From positions 1 through 64,000 of the forward strand of contig CAIKZO010000035.1 in the NCBI GenBank assembly GCA_903832005.1: a stretch of 64,000 bases of DNA, in the 5' to 3' direction. Below are positions 17,071-24,802 of the stretch, in pieces; the first letter of the stretch is position 1; every line of letters begins with the position of its first letter. The position numbers were made by a program, and so were the translations under genes. The notes below the pieces were generated by a model that worked only from the letters and a program-made list of their open reading frames with translations, was not told the origin of the DNA and made no database searches. Source of the stretch: Enhydrobacter aerosaccus (GTDB lineage: Bacteria; Pseudomonadota; Alphaproteobacteria; Reyranellales; Reyranellaceae).

Positions 17071-17077
17071 TGTCCTC

Positions 17078-20000
17078 ATGGAATGGGCCCCGATCTCCCA
17101 GCGCATCTGGGACATGAAATACCGCTTCCGCGATGCCTCCGGGGCCGGCGATGCCGATCTGGAAGCCACCTGGAAGCGCGTCGCGCGCGCCCTCGCGGTC
17201 CAGGAAAGAGATCCCGATTTGTGGGCCGGCCGCTTCGAGGAAGCGCTGTCGGGCTTCAAGTTCCTGCCGGCCGGCCGCGTGATCGCGGGCGCTGGCACCG
17301 GCCGCACGGTCACGCTCTTCAACTGCTTCGTCATGGGCAAGATCGAGGACGACATGGCGTCGATCTTCGACAACGTGAAGGAAGCGGCCCTCACCATGCA
17401 GCAGGGCGGTGGCATCGGGCACGATTTCTCGACGCTGCGTCCCAACGGCGCCCCGGTGAAGGGCGTCGGTGCCGATGCCTCCGGGCCGCTGTCGTTCATG
17501 GATGTCTGGGACTCGATGTGCCGCACCATCATGAGCGCGGGCTCGCGCCGCGGCGCGATGATGGCGACCTTGCGCTGCGACCATCCCGACATCGAAGCCT
17601 TCGTTGATGCCAAGCGCGATCCCAAGCGCCTGCGCATGTTCAACGTCTCGGTGCTGGTGACCGACGCCTTCATGACGGCGGTCAAGGAGGGTGCCGACTG
17701 GCCGCTGGTGTTCGGCGGCAAGGTCTACAAGACGGTGAAGGCGCGCGATCTCTGGGAGCGCATCATGCAGGCGACCTACGACGTCGCCGAGCCGGGCGTG
17801 ATCTTCATCGATCGGGTCAATCGCCGAAACAATCTCCATTATTGCGAGACGATCCAGGCGACCAATCCGTGCGTCACGGCAGAGACCTGGGTGCAAACGG
17901 CCGATGGTCCGCGCCAAGTGAGCGATCTCGTCGCCCGGCCGTTCACGGCCGTGGTCGATGGCAAGGCCTTCGCCAGTAGCGACGCTGGCTTCTTCTCGAC
18001 TGGCAACAAGCCCGTGGTGAGATTGCGCACCAAAGAAGGGCAGAGCCTGCGGCTCACGGCCAATCATCGGATGTTGGTCGCGACACGTCTTACCCGCTGG
18101 TCGCGCGATACCGAATGGACCGCCGCTGGCGACCTGAAGCCAGGGGACCAGGTGGTGCTGCACGATCATCGCGCTGCGCCCCATTGGAGTGGCGATCGCA
18201 GCGAAGGCGAGGGCTATCTCCTTGGCTTGCTTGTGGGCGATGGCACGTTGAAGCAGGACAAGGCCGTCATCAGCGTATGGAAGCCCGCGCAAGCCGCCAA
18301 CGGTTCTTCGGACAGCTTCGGTGTGAACGGCGTCATGGACGCGGCTCTGGCGGCGGCGCGTGCTCTGCCGCATCGCGCCGATTTTACCGGCTGGATCGAA
18401 GTGAAGGGCCGGAACGAATGGCGGCTGGCCCTCGGCGCCGTCAAGGCGCTCGCGACGTCATTGGGACTTTCTCCCTGCCATAAGACGATCACGCCGGAGA
18501 TCGAGAAGACGTCCTCCGACTTTCACCGGGGGCTATTGCGCGGCTTGTTCGACACCGATGGTTCGGTGCAGGGCACGCAGCTCAAGGGCATCAGCGTCCG
18601 GCTGAGCCAGAACGATATGGCGTTGCTGGAGGCTGCACAGCGCATGCTGCTGCGCTTCGGCATCGCGAGCACGGTCTATCGCAATCGACGGCCCGCCGGC
18701 CAACGTCCCATGCCTGACGGCAAGGGTGGGTTGCGGCTTTATGATTGCGCGGCCCAGCATGAGCTGGCGATCGCCGGCGACAACGTGGGTCTTTTCGCCG
18801 ACCTGATCGGCTTTGCCGATCGTGACAAGACATTGCGGCTCCGCAGCCTTCTTACCGATTATCGCCGCAAGCCCAACCGCGAGCGCTTTGTCGTCGAGGT
18901 CGAGTCGGTCGAAGCGGACGGCGTGGCGGACGTCTACGACGCGCAGATTCCGGGCATCAACGCTTTCGATGCCAACGGCCTCTACGTGCACAATTGCGGT
19001 GAGCAGCCGCTGCCGCCCTACGGCGCGTGCCTGCTGGGCTCGATCAATCTCGCCGTGCTGGTGAAGGAGCCGTTCACGCCTAACGCACAGCTCGACAGGG
19101 CGGCGCTCGAGGATCTGGTGCCGGTGGCCGTGCGCATGCTCGACAATGTGATCGATGTGTCGCGCTTCCCGCTGCCGCAACAGGAAGAGGAAGCCAAGGC
19201 CAAGCGCCGCATCGGTCTCGGCGTCACCGGGCTCGCGGATGCGCTGTTGCTGTGCGGCGTGCGCTACGGCTCGCCGCGCGCCGTCGAACTGACGCGCGAA
19301 TGGCTGGGCGCGGTGCAGACGCTCTCCTATCTCGCCTCGGCCGATATCGCGGCCGAGAAGGGCAGCTTCCCGCTCTACAAGAAGGGGCCCTATCTCGCCG
19401 GCGAGACGATCAAGGCGTTGCCGGAAGAGGTGCGCACCGCGATCGGCCGCTACGGCATTCGCAACGCGCTGCTGAACTCGATCGCGCCCACCGGCACGAT
19501 CTCGTTGCTGGCCGATAACGTGTCGTCGGGCATTGAGCCGGTCTTTGCCTTCAGCCATGTCCGGCATGTGCTGCAGCCCGACGGGACGCGCCGTGAGGAG
19601 GCCGTGGAGGACCACGCCTTCCGCCGCTGGCGGGCGATCAAGGGCAACGAGGCGCCGCCGGAAGACGTGTTCGTCGATGCCCAGACGCTGACGCCCGCCG
19701 ATCACCTGGCCATGCAGGCCGCGGCGCAGGATTACGTCGACAGCTCGATCTCCAAGACGATCAACCTGCCGCGTGACATCTCGTTCGCGGACTTCAAGCA
19801 TGTCTACGAACAGGCGTATGCAGAGGGCTGCAAGGGCTGCACGACCTATCGTCCCAACGACGTGACCGGTTCCGTGCTCGAGGTGAGGCCGGCCGCTGAA
19901 GCGCCCAAGCTGGTGCCGACGGCAGCGCCTGCACCGCTCGACGTGCACGACAGCGTGATCTACATCGCCCAGCCGCTCGACCGACCGGAAGACCTGCCGG

Positions 20001-20533
20001 GCAAGACCTACAAGATCAAATGGCCGGGCAGCGACCACGCGATCTACATCACCATCAACGACGTGATGCAGGACGGCCGCCAGCGGCCGTTCGAGATCTT
20101 CATCAACTCCAAGAACATGGAACACTACGCTTGGACCGTAGCGCTCACCCGCATGATCTCGGCGGTGTTCCGCCGCGGCGGCGACGTGTCGTTCGTGGTC
20201 GAGGAGTTGAAGGCGGTGTTCGATCCGCGCGGCGGCCAATGGATGGAGGGCCGGTACGTGCCCTCGCTGCTGGCCGCGATCGGCGGCGTGATCGAGCGCC
20301 ACCTGATCGACATCGGCTTCCTCAGCACCGCCGACTCCCCCTTGATAGATGAGGCGGTGGCCAAGCGCCTGAAACTGGCGGCTGGCGATCGTCCTCCTCT
20401 GGGCGAGCCCATCCAGGGCGGGGCCGACGTGCCCACCAAGCTCGGCCAGTGCCCCAATTGCGGCGCTGCCGCGCTGTCCCATCAGGAAGGCTGCAACATC
20501 TGCCTGAACTGCGGATATTCGCGCTGCGGTTGA
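17078..20533 (+). CDS. nrdJ: B12-dependent ribonucleotide reductase with intein
   Basis: A 1151-residue precursor of the class II (adenosylcobalamin) ribonucleotide reductase, which makes deoxynucleotides with or without oxygen. N-terminal extein (residues 1-264) has LFNCFVMG and the substrate site GGIGHDFSTLRP. An intein occupies residues 265-639. The C-extein begins CGEQPLPPYGACLLGSINL, whose first Cys is the thiyl-radical cysteine (N-P-C-G-E), and continues through PTGTISLLADNVSSGIEP (in part), a TSCPD domain (KTYKIKWPGSDHAIYITIND onward), and a C-terminal zinc-ribbon-like tail (CPNCG, CNICLNCG). After splicing the enzyme would be 776 residues, which is inside the family range. ATG 17078 was chosen over a TTG twelve codons earlier. 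Confidence 0.95.
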   Translation: MEWAPISQRIWDMKYRFRDASGAGDADLEATWKRVARALAVQERDPDLWAGRFEEALSGFKFLPAGRVIAGAGTGRTVTLFNCFVMGKIEDDMASIFDNVKEAALTMQQGGGIGHDFSTLRPNGAPVKGVGADASGPLSFMDVWDSMCRTIMSAGSRRGAMMATLRCDHPDIEAFVDAKRDPKRLRMFNVSVLVTDAFMTAVKEGADWPLVFGGKVYKTVKARDLWERIMQATYDVAEPGVIFIDRVNRRNNLHYCETIQATNPCVTAETWVQTADGPRQVSDLVARPFTAVVDGKAFASSDAGFFSTGNKPVVRLRTKEGQSLRLTANHRMLVATRLTRWSRDTEWTAAGDLKPGDQVVLHDHRAAPHWSGDRSEGEGYLLGLLVGDGTLKQDKAVISVWKPAQAANGSSDSFGVNGVMDAALAAARALPHRADFTGWIEVKGRNEWRLALGAVKALATSLGLSPCHKTITPEIEKTSSDFHRGLLRGLFDTDGSVQGTQLKGISVRLSQNDMALLEAAQRMLLRFGIASTVYRNRRPAGQRPMPDGKGGLRLYDCAAQHELAIAGDNVGLFADLIGFADRDKTLRLRSLLTDYRRKPNRERFVVEVESVEADGVADVYDAQIPGINAFDANGLYVHNCGEQPLPPYGACLLGSINLAVLVKEPFTPNAQLDRAALEDLVPVAVRMLDNVIDVSRFPLPQQEEEAKAKRRIGLGVTGLADALLLCGVRYGSPRAVELTREWLGAVQTLSYLASADIAAEKGSFPLYKKGPYLAGETIKALPEEVRTAIGRYGIRNALLNSIAPTGTISLLADNVSSGIEPVFAFSHVRHVLQPDGTRREEAVEDHAFRRWRAIKGNEAPPEDVFVDAQTLTPADHLAMQAAAQDYVDSSISKTINLPRDISFADFKHVYEQAYAEGCKGCTTYRPNDVTGSVLEVRPAAEAPKLVPTAAPAPLDVHDSVIYIAQPLDRPEDLPGKTYKIKWPGSDHAIYITINDVMQDGRQRPFEIFINSKNMEHYAWTVALTRMISAVFRRGGDVSFVVEELKAVFDPRGGQWMEGRYVPSLLAAIGGVIERHLIDIGFLSTADSPLIDEAVAKRLKLAAGDRPPLGEPIQGGADVPTKLGQCPNCGAAALSHQEGCNICLNCGYSRCG
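17870..18994 (+). mobile_element. Intein with LAGLIDADG endonuclease in nrdJ
   Basis: A 375-residue in-frame intein. It starts with Cys (CVTAETWVQTADG, block A), has TANH in block B (LRLTANHRMLVAT), two LAGLIDADG motifs (LLGLLVGDG near 18220-18240 and LRGLFDTDG near 18535-18560), block F (VADVYDAQIPGINAFDANG) and ends in YVHN followed by Cys+1. All splicing residues (Cys1, block B His, penultimate His, terminal Asn, Cys+1) are present and both endonuclease motifs keep their acidic residue, so it should splice and may still home. The insertion lies between NP and CGE of the reductase active site. Confidence 0.96.
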
Positions 20534-20542
20534 TGTGCCTGC

Positions 20543-20566
20543 CATCGATAGCATTCGATGCTTTTT
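20543..20566 (+). terminator. Intrinsic terminator of nrdJ
   Basis: CATCGA (20543-20548) pairs with TCGATG (20555-20560) around TAGCAT, followed by CTTTTT. It begins 10 bases after the nrdJ stop. The stem is short but the T-run is in the right place. Confidence 0.6.
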
Positions 20567-20569
20567 CCG

Positions 20570-20598
20570 CTTGAAATATGATGCGTAAAAAGCAATAT
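20570..20598 (+). promoter_or_regulatory. Candidate (heat-shock-like) promoter for degP
   Basis: CTTGAAA at 20570-20576 matches the alphaproteobacterial RpoH -35 element, with CAATAT at 20593-20598 as a possible -10. DegP genes are classical envelope or heat stress targets, so sigma-32 control is plausible. The -10 match is poor and the leader would be about 130 nt, containing the hairpin at 20633. Confidence 0.3.
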
Positions 20599-20632
20599 AG
20601 GGCAGGCCACCTGTCCTCTCCTTCCGAGGCGG

Positions 20633-20665
20633 CTCCCATTTTTTTTCCATTTATTTAATGGGAAC
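20633..20665. repeat. Hairpin element, copy B
   Basis: CCCATT at 20635-20640 pairs with AATGGG at 20657-20662, followed by AAC. Aligned without gaps over 33 nt with the copy at 51-83; the G:C pair there is A:T here. It lies upstream of the DegP-like gene. The T-rich loop (eight consecutive T) is peculiar to this copy. Confidence 0.6.
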
Positions 20666-20737
20666 GCCGGGGCGCTTGCCCCAAGGGACGGCAATGCCTA
20701 TCCCAGACGCGTGTCGGTAAACCGGGAGCAGGGACGA

Positions 20738-22117
20738 ATGAGTCGGCGGATGAACTGGGTGGCAACTCTCGTGGCGTTTTTCACGCTGGCGGCGGCTTTC
20801 GCAGGCGTGGCCGAGGCGCAGCCGCTTCCCAACAGCCGCGATGCGCTCCAGTTCTCCTATGCGCCGTTGGTCAAGAAAGTGTCGCCGGCCGTGGTCAACA
20901 TCTACACGGCCACGACCACGCGCGCGCCGCAGCGCCGCCTGCCGTTCCCGTTCCCCGGCATGCCCCAGGACGGCGGCAACCGGGTGCAGAATTCCCTGGG
21001 CTCCGGCGTGCTGGTGAAGGCCGACGGGTTGATCGTCACCAACGCCCATGTCGTGCGTGGCGCCGACGAGATCCGCGTCGTCCTGTCGGACCGTCGCGAA
21101 TACGACGCCAAGCTCGTGACCCAGGACGATCGCTATGATCTCGCGTTGCTGCGCATCGATGGTGCGGGCGAGAAGTTCCCCTTCCTCGAACTGCGCGATT
21201 CCGACTCGATCGAGGTCGGCGACATCGTGCTGGCGATCGGCAATCCCTTTGGCCTGTCGCAGACCGTGACCCACGGCATCGTCTCGGCGGTCGCGCGCTC
21301 GACCGGCGGCGTCAACGATTCGAGCTTCTTCGTGCAGACAGACGCCGCCATCAATCCGGGCAACTCGGGCGGCGCGCTGGTCAGCCTCGACGGCCGGCTG
21401 ATCGGCATCAACACTGCGATCTACTCGCAGACCGGCGGCTCGGTCGGCATCGGCTTCGCCACGCCGTCCAACATCGTGTCGCGCATCATCGAGATCGGTA
21501 CCTCGGGCGGCCGCCTGGTGCGGCCGTGGCTCGGTATCTCCATGCAGTCGGTGACGGCAGAACTCGCCACTGCGCTCAGCCTGCCGCGCCCGGTGGGCCT
21601 GGTGGTCAAGGACGTCTTCGCCGGCGGGCCGGGCGAGCGGGCCGGCATCAAGCGCAACGATGTGATCGTGGCCTTGCGCGAGCAGCCGATCGACGACGAG
21701 GCCAGCATGCGCTTCCGCCTCGCCACGCTGTCGGTCGGCGAGACGGTGCCGATCAAGGTGATCCGCGCCGGCAAGGAAGTGACTCTCCAGTTACCGTTGA
21801 GCGCGCCGCCGGAGAATCCGCCGCGCGAGAAATCCGTGCTCGAGGGGCGCCAGCCGCTGTCGGGCGCGACCGTCGTCAATCTCTCGCCCGCCGTGGCCGA
21901 GGAGATGGGGCTGATCGAATGGAAGCCCGGCGTCGCCGTCGTCGAGGTGAAGGGCGGCTCCTATGCCGCGCGCTTCATCCGCCAGGGCGACATGGTGATC
22001 GCCATCAACGGCCAGGAAGTGAAGAGCGTCGCCGATCTCAAGAAGCGCATCGAAGCGGGCGTGTCGAGCATGAGCATCGCGCGCGAAGGCATGGTCTCCA
22101 CCATCCAGTTCAGATGA
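20738..22117 (+). CDS. DegP/Do-family periplasmic serine protease
   Basis: A 459-residue trypsin-like protease with two PDZ domains that degrades or refolds misfolded envelope proteins. The signal peptide (WVATLVAFFTLAAAFAGVAEA) is cleaved near residue 28. The catalytic triad is His104 (VTNAHVV), Asp134 (DRYDLALLRI) and Ser210 (NPGNSGGALVS). PDZ1 follows SGGRLVRPWLGISM and PDZ2 spans roughly residues 370-455. I start at ATG 20738, preceded by GGGAGCAGGG; a GTG nine codons earlier is also open. Whether DegP or DegQ cannot be decided. Confidence 0.94.
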   Translation: MSRRMNWVATLVAFFTLAAAFAGVAEAQPLPNSRDALQFSYAPLVKKVSPAVVNIYTATTTRAPQRRLPFPFPGMPQDGGNRVQNSLGSGVLVKADGLIVTNAHVVRGADEIRVVLSDRREYDAKLVTQDDRYDLALLRIDGAGEKFPFLELRDSDSIEVGDIVLAIGNPFGLSQTVTHGIVSAVARSTGGVNDSSFFVQTDAAINPGNSGGALVSLDGRLIGINTAIYSQTGGSVGIGFATPSNIVSRIIEIGTSGGRLVRPWLGISMQSVTAELATALSLPRPVGLVVKDVFAGGPGERAGIKRNDVIVALREQPIDDEASMRFRLATLSVGETVPIKVIRAGKEVTLQLPLSAPPENPPREKSVLEGRQPLSGATVVNLSPAVAEEMGLIEWKPGVAVVEVKGGSYAARFIRQGDMVIAINGQEVKSVADLKKRIEAGVSSMSIAREGMVSTIQFR

Positions 22118-22130
22118 CGGGCTAGGGGAG

Positions 22131-23417
22131 ATGGCCGAGCTCTTCGCCTCGCTCGCGCCCACGCCGCTGGCCGAACGGCTGCGGCCGAAGGCGATCGCCG
22201 ACATCCTGGGACAGGATCATCTGCTCGGTCCCGAAGGGCCGCTCGGCCGCATGCTGGCAGCGAAGAAGCTCTCCTCGCTGGTCCTCTGGGGGCCGCCGGG
22301 CTGCGGCAAGACAACTATAGCGCGGCTGCTGGCCGAGGCCGTCGACATGCATTTCGAGCCGCTCTCTGCGGTGTTCTCGGGTGTGGCCGACCTGCGCAAG
22401 ATATTCGAGGCTGCCCGCGCGCGCCGTCGCGACGGCAAGGCGACGCTGCTGTTTGTCGACGAGATCCATCGCTTCAATCGCGCCCAACAGGACGGGTTCC
22501 TCCCGTATGTCGAGGACGGCACGATCACCCTGATCGGCGCCACGACGGAGAACCCGTCGTTCGAGCTCAACGCCGCGCTCCTGTCGCGCAGCCAGGTGCT
22601 GGTGCTGCGCCGGCTCGACGATGCCGCCCTCGCCATCTTGCTCGAGCGCGTCGAGGAAGCGCTCGGCCGCCCGCTGCCGGTCGACGACACCGGCCGCGCG
22701 GCGCTGTTCGCCATGGCCGATGGCGACGGCCGCTACCTGATCGGCCTGGCCGAACAGCTCGCCCAACTGACGGAGAAGGGCCCGATCCCGCCGGAGCGGC
22801 TGGCGACGTTGCTGCAGAAGCGCGCGCCGCTCTACGACAAGGCGCAGGAGGCGCACTACAACCTGATCTCCGCGCTGCACAAGTCGTTGCGCGGATCCGA
22901 CGTCGATGCGGCACTCTATTACTTTGCGCGCATGCTCGACGGTGGCGAGGATCCGAAATACATCGCCCGCCGCCTCGTGCGCTTTGCCGTCGAGGATATC
23001 GGCATGGCCGATCCCGCTGCGCTGACGCAAACGCTCGCTGCCTGGGACACCTACGACCGGCTGGGCTCGCCCGAGGGCGAACTGGCGATCGCGCAGGCCG
23101 TGATCTATCTCGGCACCGCGCCGAAATCGAACGCGGGCTACAAGGCCTTCGGTGCGGCCAAGCGCTCGGCCAAGCACTACGGCTCGCTGACACCGCCGAT
23201 GCACATCCTGAACGCGCCGACGAAGATGATGAAGGAAATCGGCTACGGCACCGGCTACGAGTACGACCACGACAGTGCCGACGGCTTCTCCGGCCAGAAC
23301 TACTTCCCCGATGGCATGGCCCGCGAGCAATACTACAATCCGGTCGAGCGCGGCTTCGAGCGCGAGATCGTGAAGCGCCTCGACTACTGGAAGAAGCTTC
23401 GGGAAAAAAAGCGCTAG
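22131..23417 (+). CDS. rarA: Replication-associated recombination AAA ATPase RarA
   Basis: The 428-residue RarA (MgsA) protein, a clamp-loader-like AAA+ ATPase acting at stalled replication forks. Walker A is GPPGCGKTT at residues 54-62, Walker B is LLFVDEIHRFN, and sensor I is IGATTENPSFE. The C-terminal tetramerisation part includes HYNLISALHKSLRGSDVDAA (in part) and YGSLTPPMHILNAPTKMMKE. Length and start (MAELFASLAPTPLAERLRP) are standard. It begins 14 bp after the protease stop, so the two are probably co-transcribed. Confidence 0.96.
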   Translation: MAELFASLAPTPLAERLRPKAIADILGQDHLLGPEGPLGRMLAAKKLSSLVLWGPPGCGKTTIARLLAEAVDMHFEPLSAVFSGVADLRKIFEAARARRRDGKATLLFVDEIHRFNRAQQDGFLPYVEDGTITLIGATTENPSFELNAALLSRSQVLVLRRLDDAALAILLERVEEALGRPLPVDDTGRAALFAMADGDGRYLIGLAEQLAQLTEKGPIPPERLATLLQKRAPLYDKAQEAHYNLISALHKSLRGSDVDAALYYFARMLDGGEDPKYIARRLVRFAVEDIGMADPAALTQTLAAWDTYDRLGSPEGELAIAQAVIYLGTAPKSNAGYKAFGAAKRSAKHYGSLTPPMHILNAPTKMMKEIGYGTGYEYDHDSADGFSGQNYFPDGMAREQYYNPVERGFEREIVKRLDYWKKLREKKR

Positions 23418-23438
23418 CAGCTGGACGTGTCCGGCCAA

Positions 23439-23460
23439 AATAGTAACATCCGTTACTATT
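23439..23460. promoter_or_regulatory. Palindromic candidate operator before the cupin gene
   Basis: AATAGTAAC (23439-23447), ATCC, then GTTACTATT (23452-23460): perfect 9-bp arms, AT-rich in a GC-rich background, 18 bases before the cupin ATG. Its size and symmetry fit a dimeric MarR- or TetR-type regulator. The nearest candidate is the MarR gene at 24.3-24.7 kb. Confidence 0.6.
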
Positions 23461-23478
23461 CGGGTCCTGGAGCATGCC

Positions 23479-24258
23479 ATGCAAACCCAACCTCGTTCCG
23501 TCCCCCGGGTCTATGCCTACGACATGCTGGAGGCCGACTGGACGGACACCGGCCTGGCGGGCCTGCGCCAGAAGATCGTCCGTATCGACCGCGAGCGCGG
23601 CCTCTTCCTCGGCATGCTGGCCTTCGAGCCGCTGACCCGGACCGGCCTGCACCAGCACCAGGCCACGGCGATCAGTTATTTCCTCGACGGCAGCCTGTGC
23701 GACTACTCGGGCTTCGCCTCGGCCGGGATGGCCGGCATCAACCTGCGCGGCGCTACCCACGATGCCATCGCCTATGGTCGCTGCCTGCTGGCCGCCCGCC
23801 TCGAGGGGCCGGTGATCTATCCCGCCGGCAGGGGCCAGGCCACCGTACATGCAGGCGCGCGGCCGGCGGAGATCGTCAATCGCGCGCCGGAAGTCATGCC
23901 GGACATCAATGTGCCGGTCGATGCGCTGCCGGCCCTGGCGACGGCGGTGGCAGGCGTGACACGCCGGCTGGTCTTCGACTACGCCGGCACCGGCACCGAC
24001 CGCCGCCTGGTCCAGCTGTCGCTGCTGCCCGGCGCGCGTCTGCCGGCGCACGTCACCTCGGCGCTGGTCGAGTTCTTCCTGCTGGGCGGCGACCTTCAAG
24101 TGAATGGCGTGTGGGCTGGCGGCGGCAGCTTCATGGTGATCGAGCCCGGCACCGAGGTCGACATCACCTCGGCTTACGGCGCCCGGTTCCTGGCCTGGGC
24201 CGAAGGGCCGGTGGCTTGGGCCGACGGCAAGGCCCGGCCGGACTGCTATGGTTTCTAG
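23479..24258 (+). CDS. Bicupin-type protein (hypothetical dioxygenase or sensor)
   Basis: A 259-residue protein with two cupin-like halves. The first carries the metal motif GLHQHQ (His58, His60) followed by ISYFLDGSL, resembling ChrR-type anti-sigma cupins and small dioxygenases; the second (LSLLPGARLPAHVTSALVEF) has the G-x5-H pattern. No membrane or signal sequence. Substrate unknown. A 22-bp palindrome lies just before the gene and a MarR gene follows on the opposite strand, so it may be induced by a small aromatic or oxidant signal. GGAG lies 8 nt before the ATG. Confidence 0.75.
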   Translation: MQTQPRSVPRVYAYDMLEADWTDTGLAGLRQKIVRIDRERGLFLGMLAFEPLTRTGLHQHQATAISYFLDGSLCDYSGFASAGMAGINLRGATHDAIAYGRCLLAARLEGPVIYPAGRGQATVHAGARPAEIVNRAPEVMPDINVPVDALPALATAVAGVTRRLVFDYAGTGTDRRLVQLSLLPGARLPAHVTSALVEFFLLGGDLQVNGVWAGGGSFMVIEPGTEVDITSAYGARFLAWAEGPVAWADGKARPDCYGF

Positions 24259-24282
24259 GGTACCGGCGCCCCGGCACGGCCT

Positions 24283-24714
24283 CTACGGCAGCCCGCGCGC
24301 GCCTGCCACGAGTCTGTCGAGGATCGCCTCAAGCTTCTTGCGCTCGGTGGCCGTGAGGACACCGAACAGCGCGGCCTCGCGGACGATCGCCGAAGGGGCG
24401 ATCTTGCGGAACAGGGCGCGGCCCGCGGCGCTGAGATGCAGCGTCCAGCGTCGACCGTCGCGTGGATCGACGCGGCGATCGAGCCGTCCCTGGCGCTCCA
24501 GCCCGCGTACCGCACGGCTCACCGTCATCTTGTCGAGGCCGAGGCCTTCGGCGATTTCCACCGCCGACAGGCCGGGCGATTCGGCCAGCACCAGCATCAC
24601 CCGCCATTCGGGCAAGGCGAGGCGGTGCTGTTTCTCGTAACGCCGGGCGAAGGGCCGGGCCGTCAGATTGACCAGCAGCAGGAGTTTGAAGAAGGGCGAA
24701 CTGCCAAGCCGCAT
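24283..24714 (-). CDS. MarR-family transcriptional regulator
   Basis: A 143-residue winged-helix regulator. The recognition region is LSAVEIAEGLGLDKMTVSRAVRGLERQGRL (in part), followed by the wing DRRVDPRDGRRWTLHLSAAG, typical of MarR. The N-terminal helix (FFKLLLLVNLTARPFARRYE) and C-terminal helices make the dimer interface. The ATG at 24714 is chosen; a GTG two codons earlier is equally possible and no ribosome site is seen. It is convergent with the cupin gene and divergent from the MFS gene, with a 6-bp-arm palindrome in the divergent region. It probably controls one or both. Confidence 0.88.
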   Translation of the reverse strand: MRLGSSPFFKLLLLVNLTARPFARRYEKQHRLALPEWRVMLVLAESPGLSAVEIAEGLGLDKMTVSRAVRGLERQGRLDRRVDPRDGRRWTLHLSAAGRALFRKIAPSAIVREAALFGVLTATERKKLEAILDRLVAGARGLP

Positions 24715-24766
24715 CGGCACAGTGGATAGAGAATTTCCAGGCCGAAGGCGACCGCGATTTCAACGA

Positions 24767-24781
24767 AGGCATGAAATGCCT
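24767..24781. promoter_or_regulatory. Small palindrome between marR and MFS genes
   Basis: AGGCAT (24767-24772), GAA, ATGCCT (24776-24781): a perfect 6-bp inverted repeat in the 88-bp divergent region, 21 bases before the transporter ATG. A possible MarR operator; it does not match the palindrome at 23439. Confidence 0.35.
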
Positions 24782-24802
24782 CGAACGACAAAGGGGGAAA
24801 CA

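Noticed and set aside
17032-17077. Cobalamin riboswitch before the B12-dependent reductase
   Set aside because: Only 46 bases separate the preceding gene from the ATG, far too short for the riboswitch, and no B12 box is seen.
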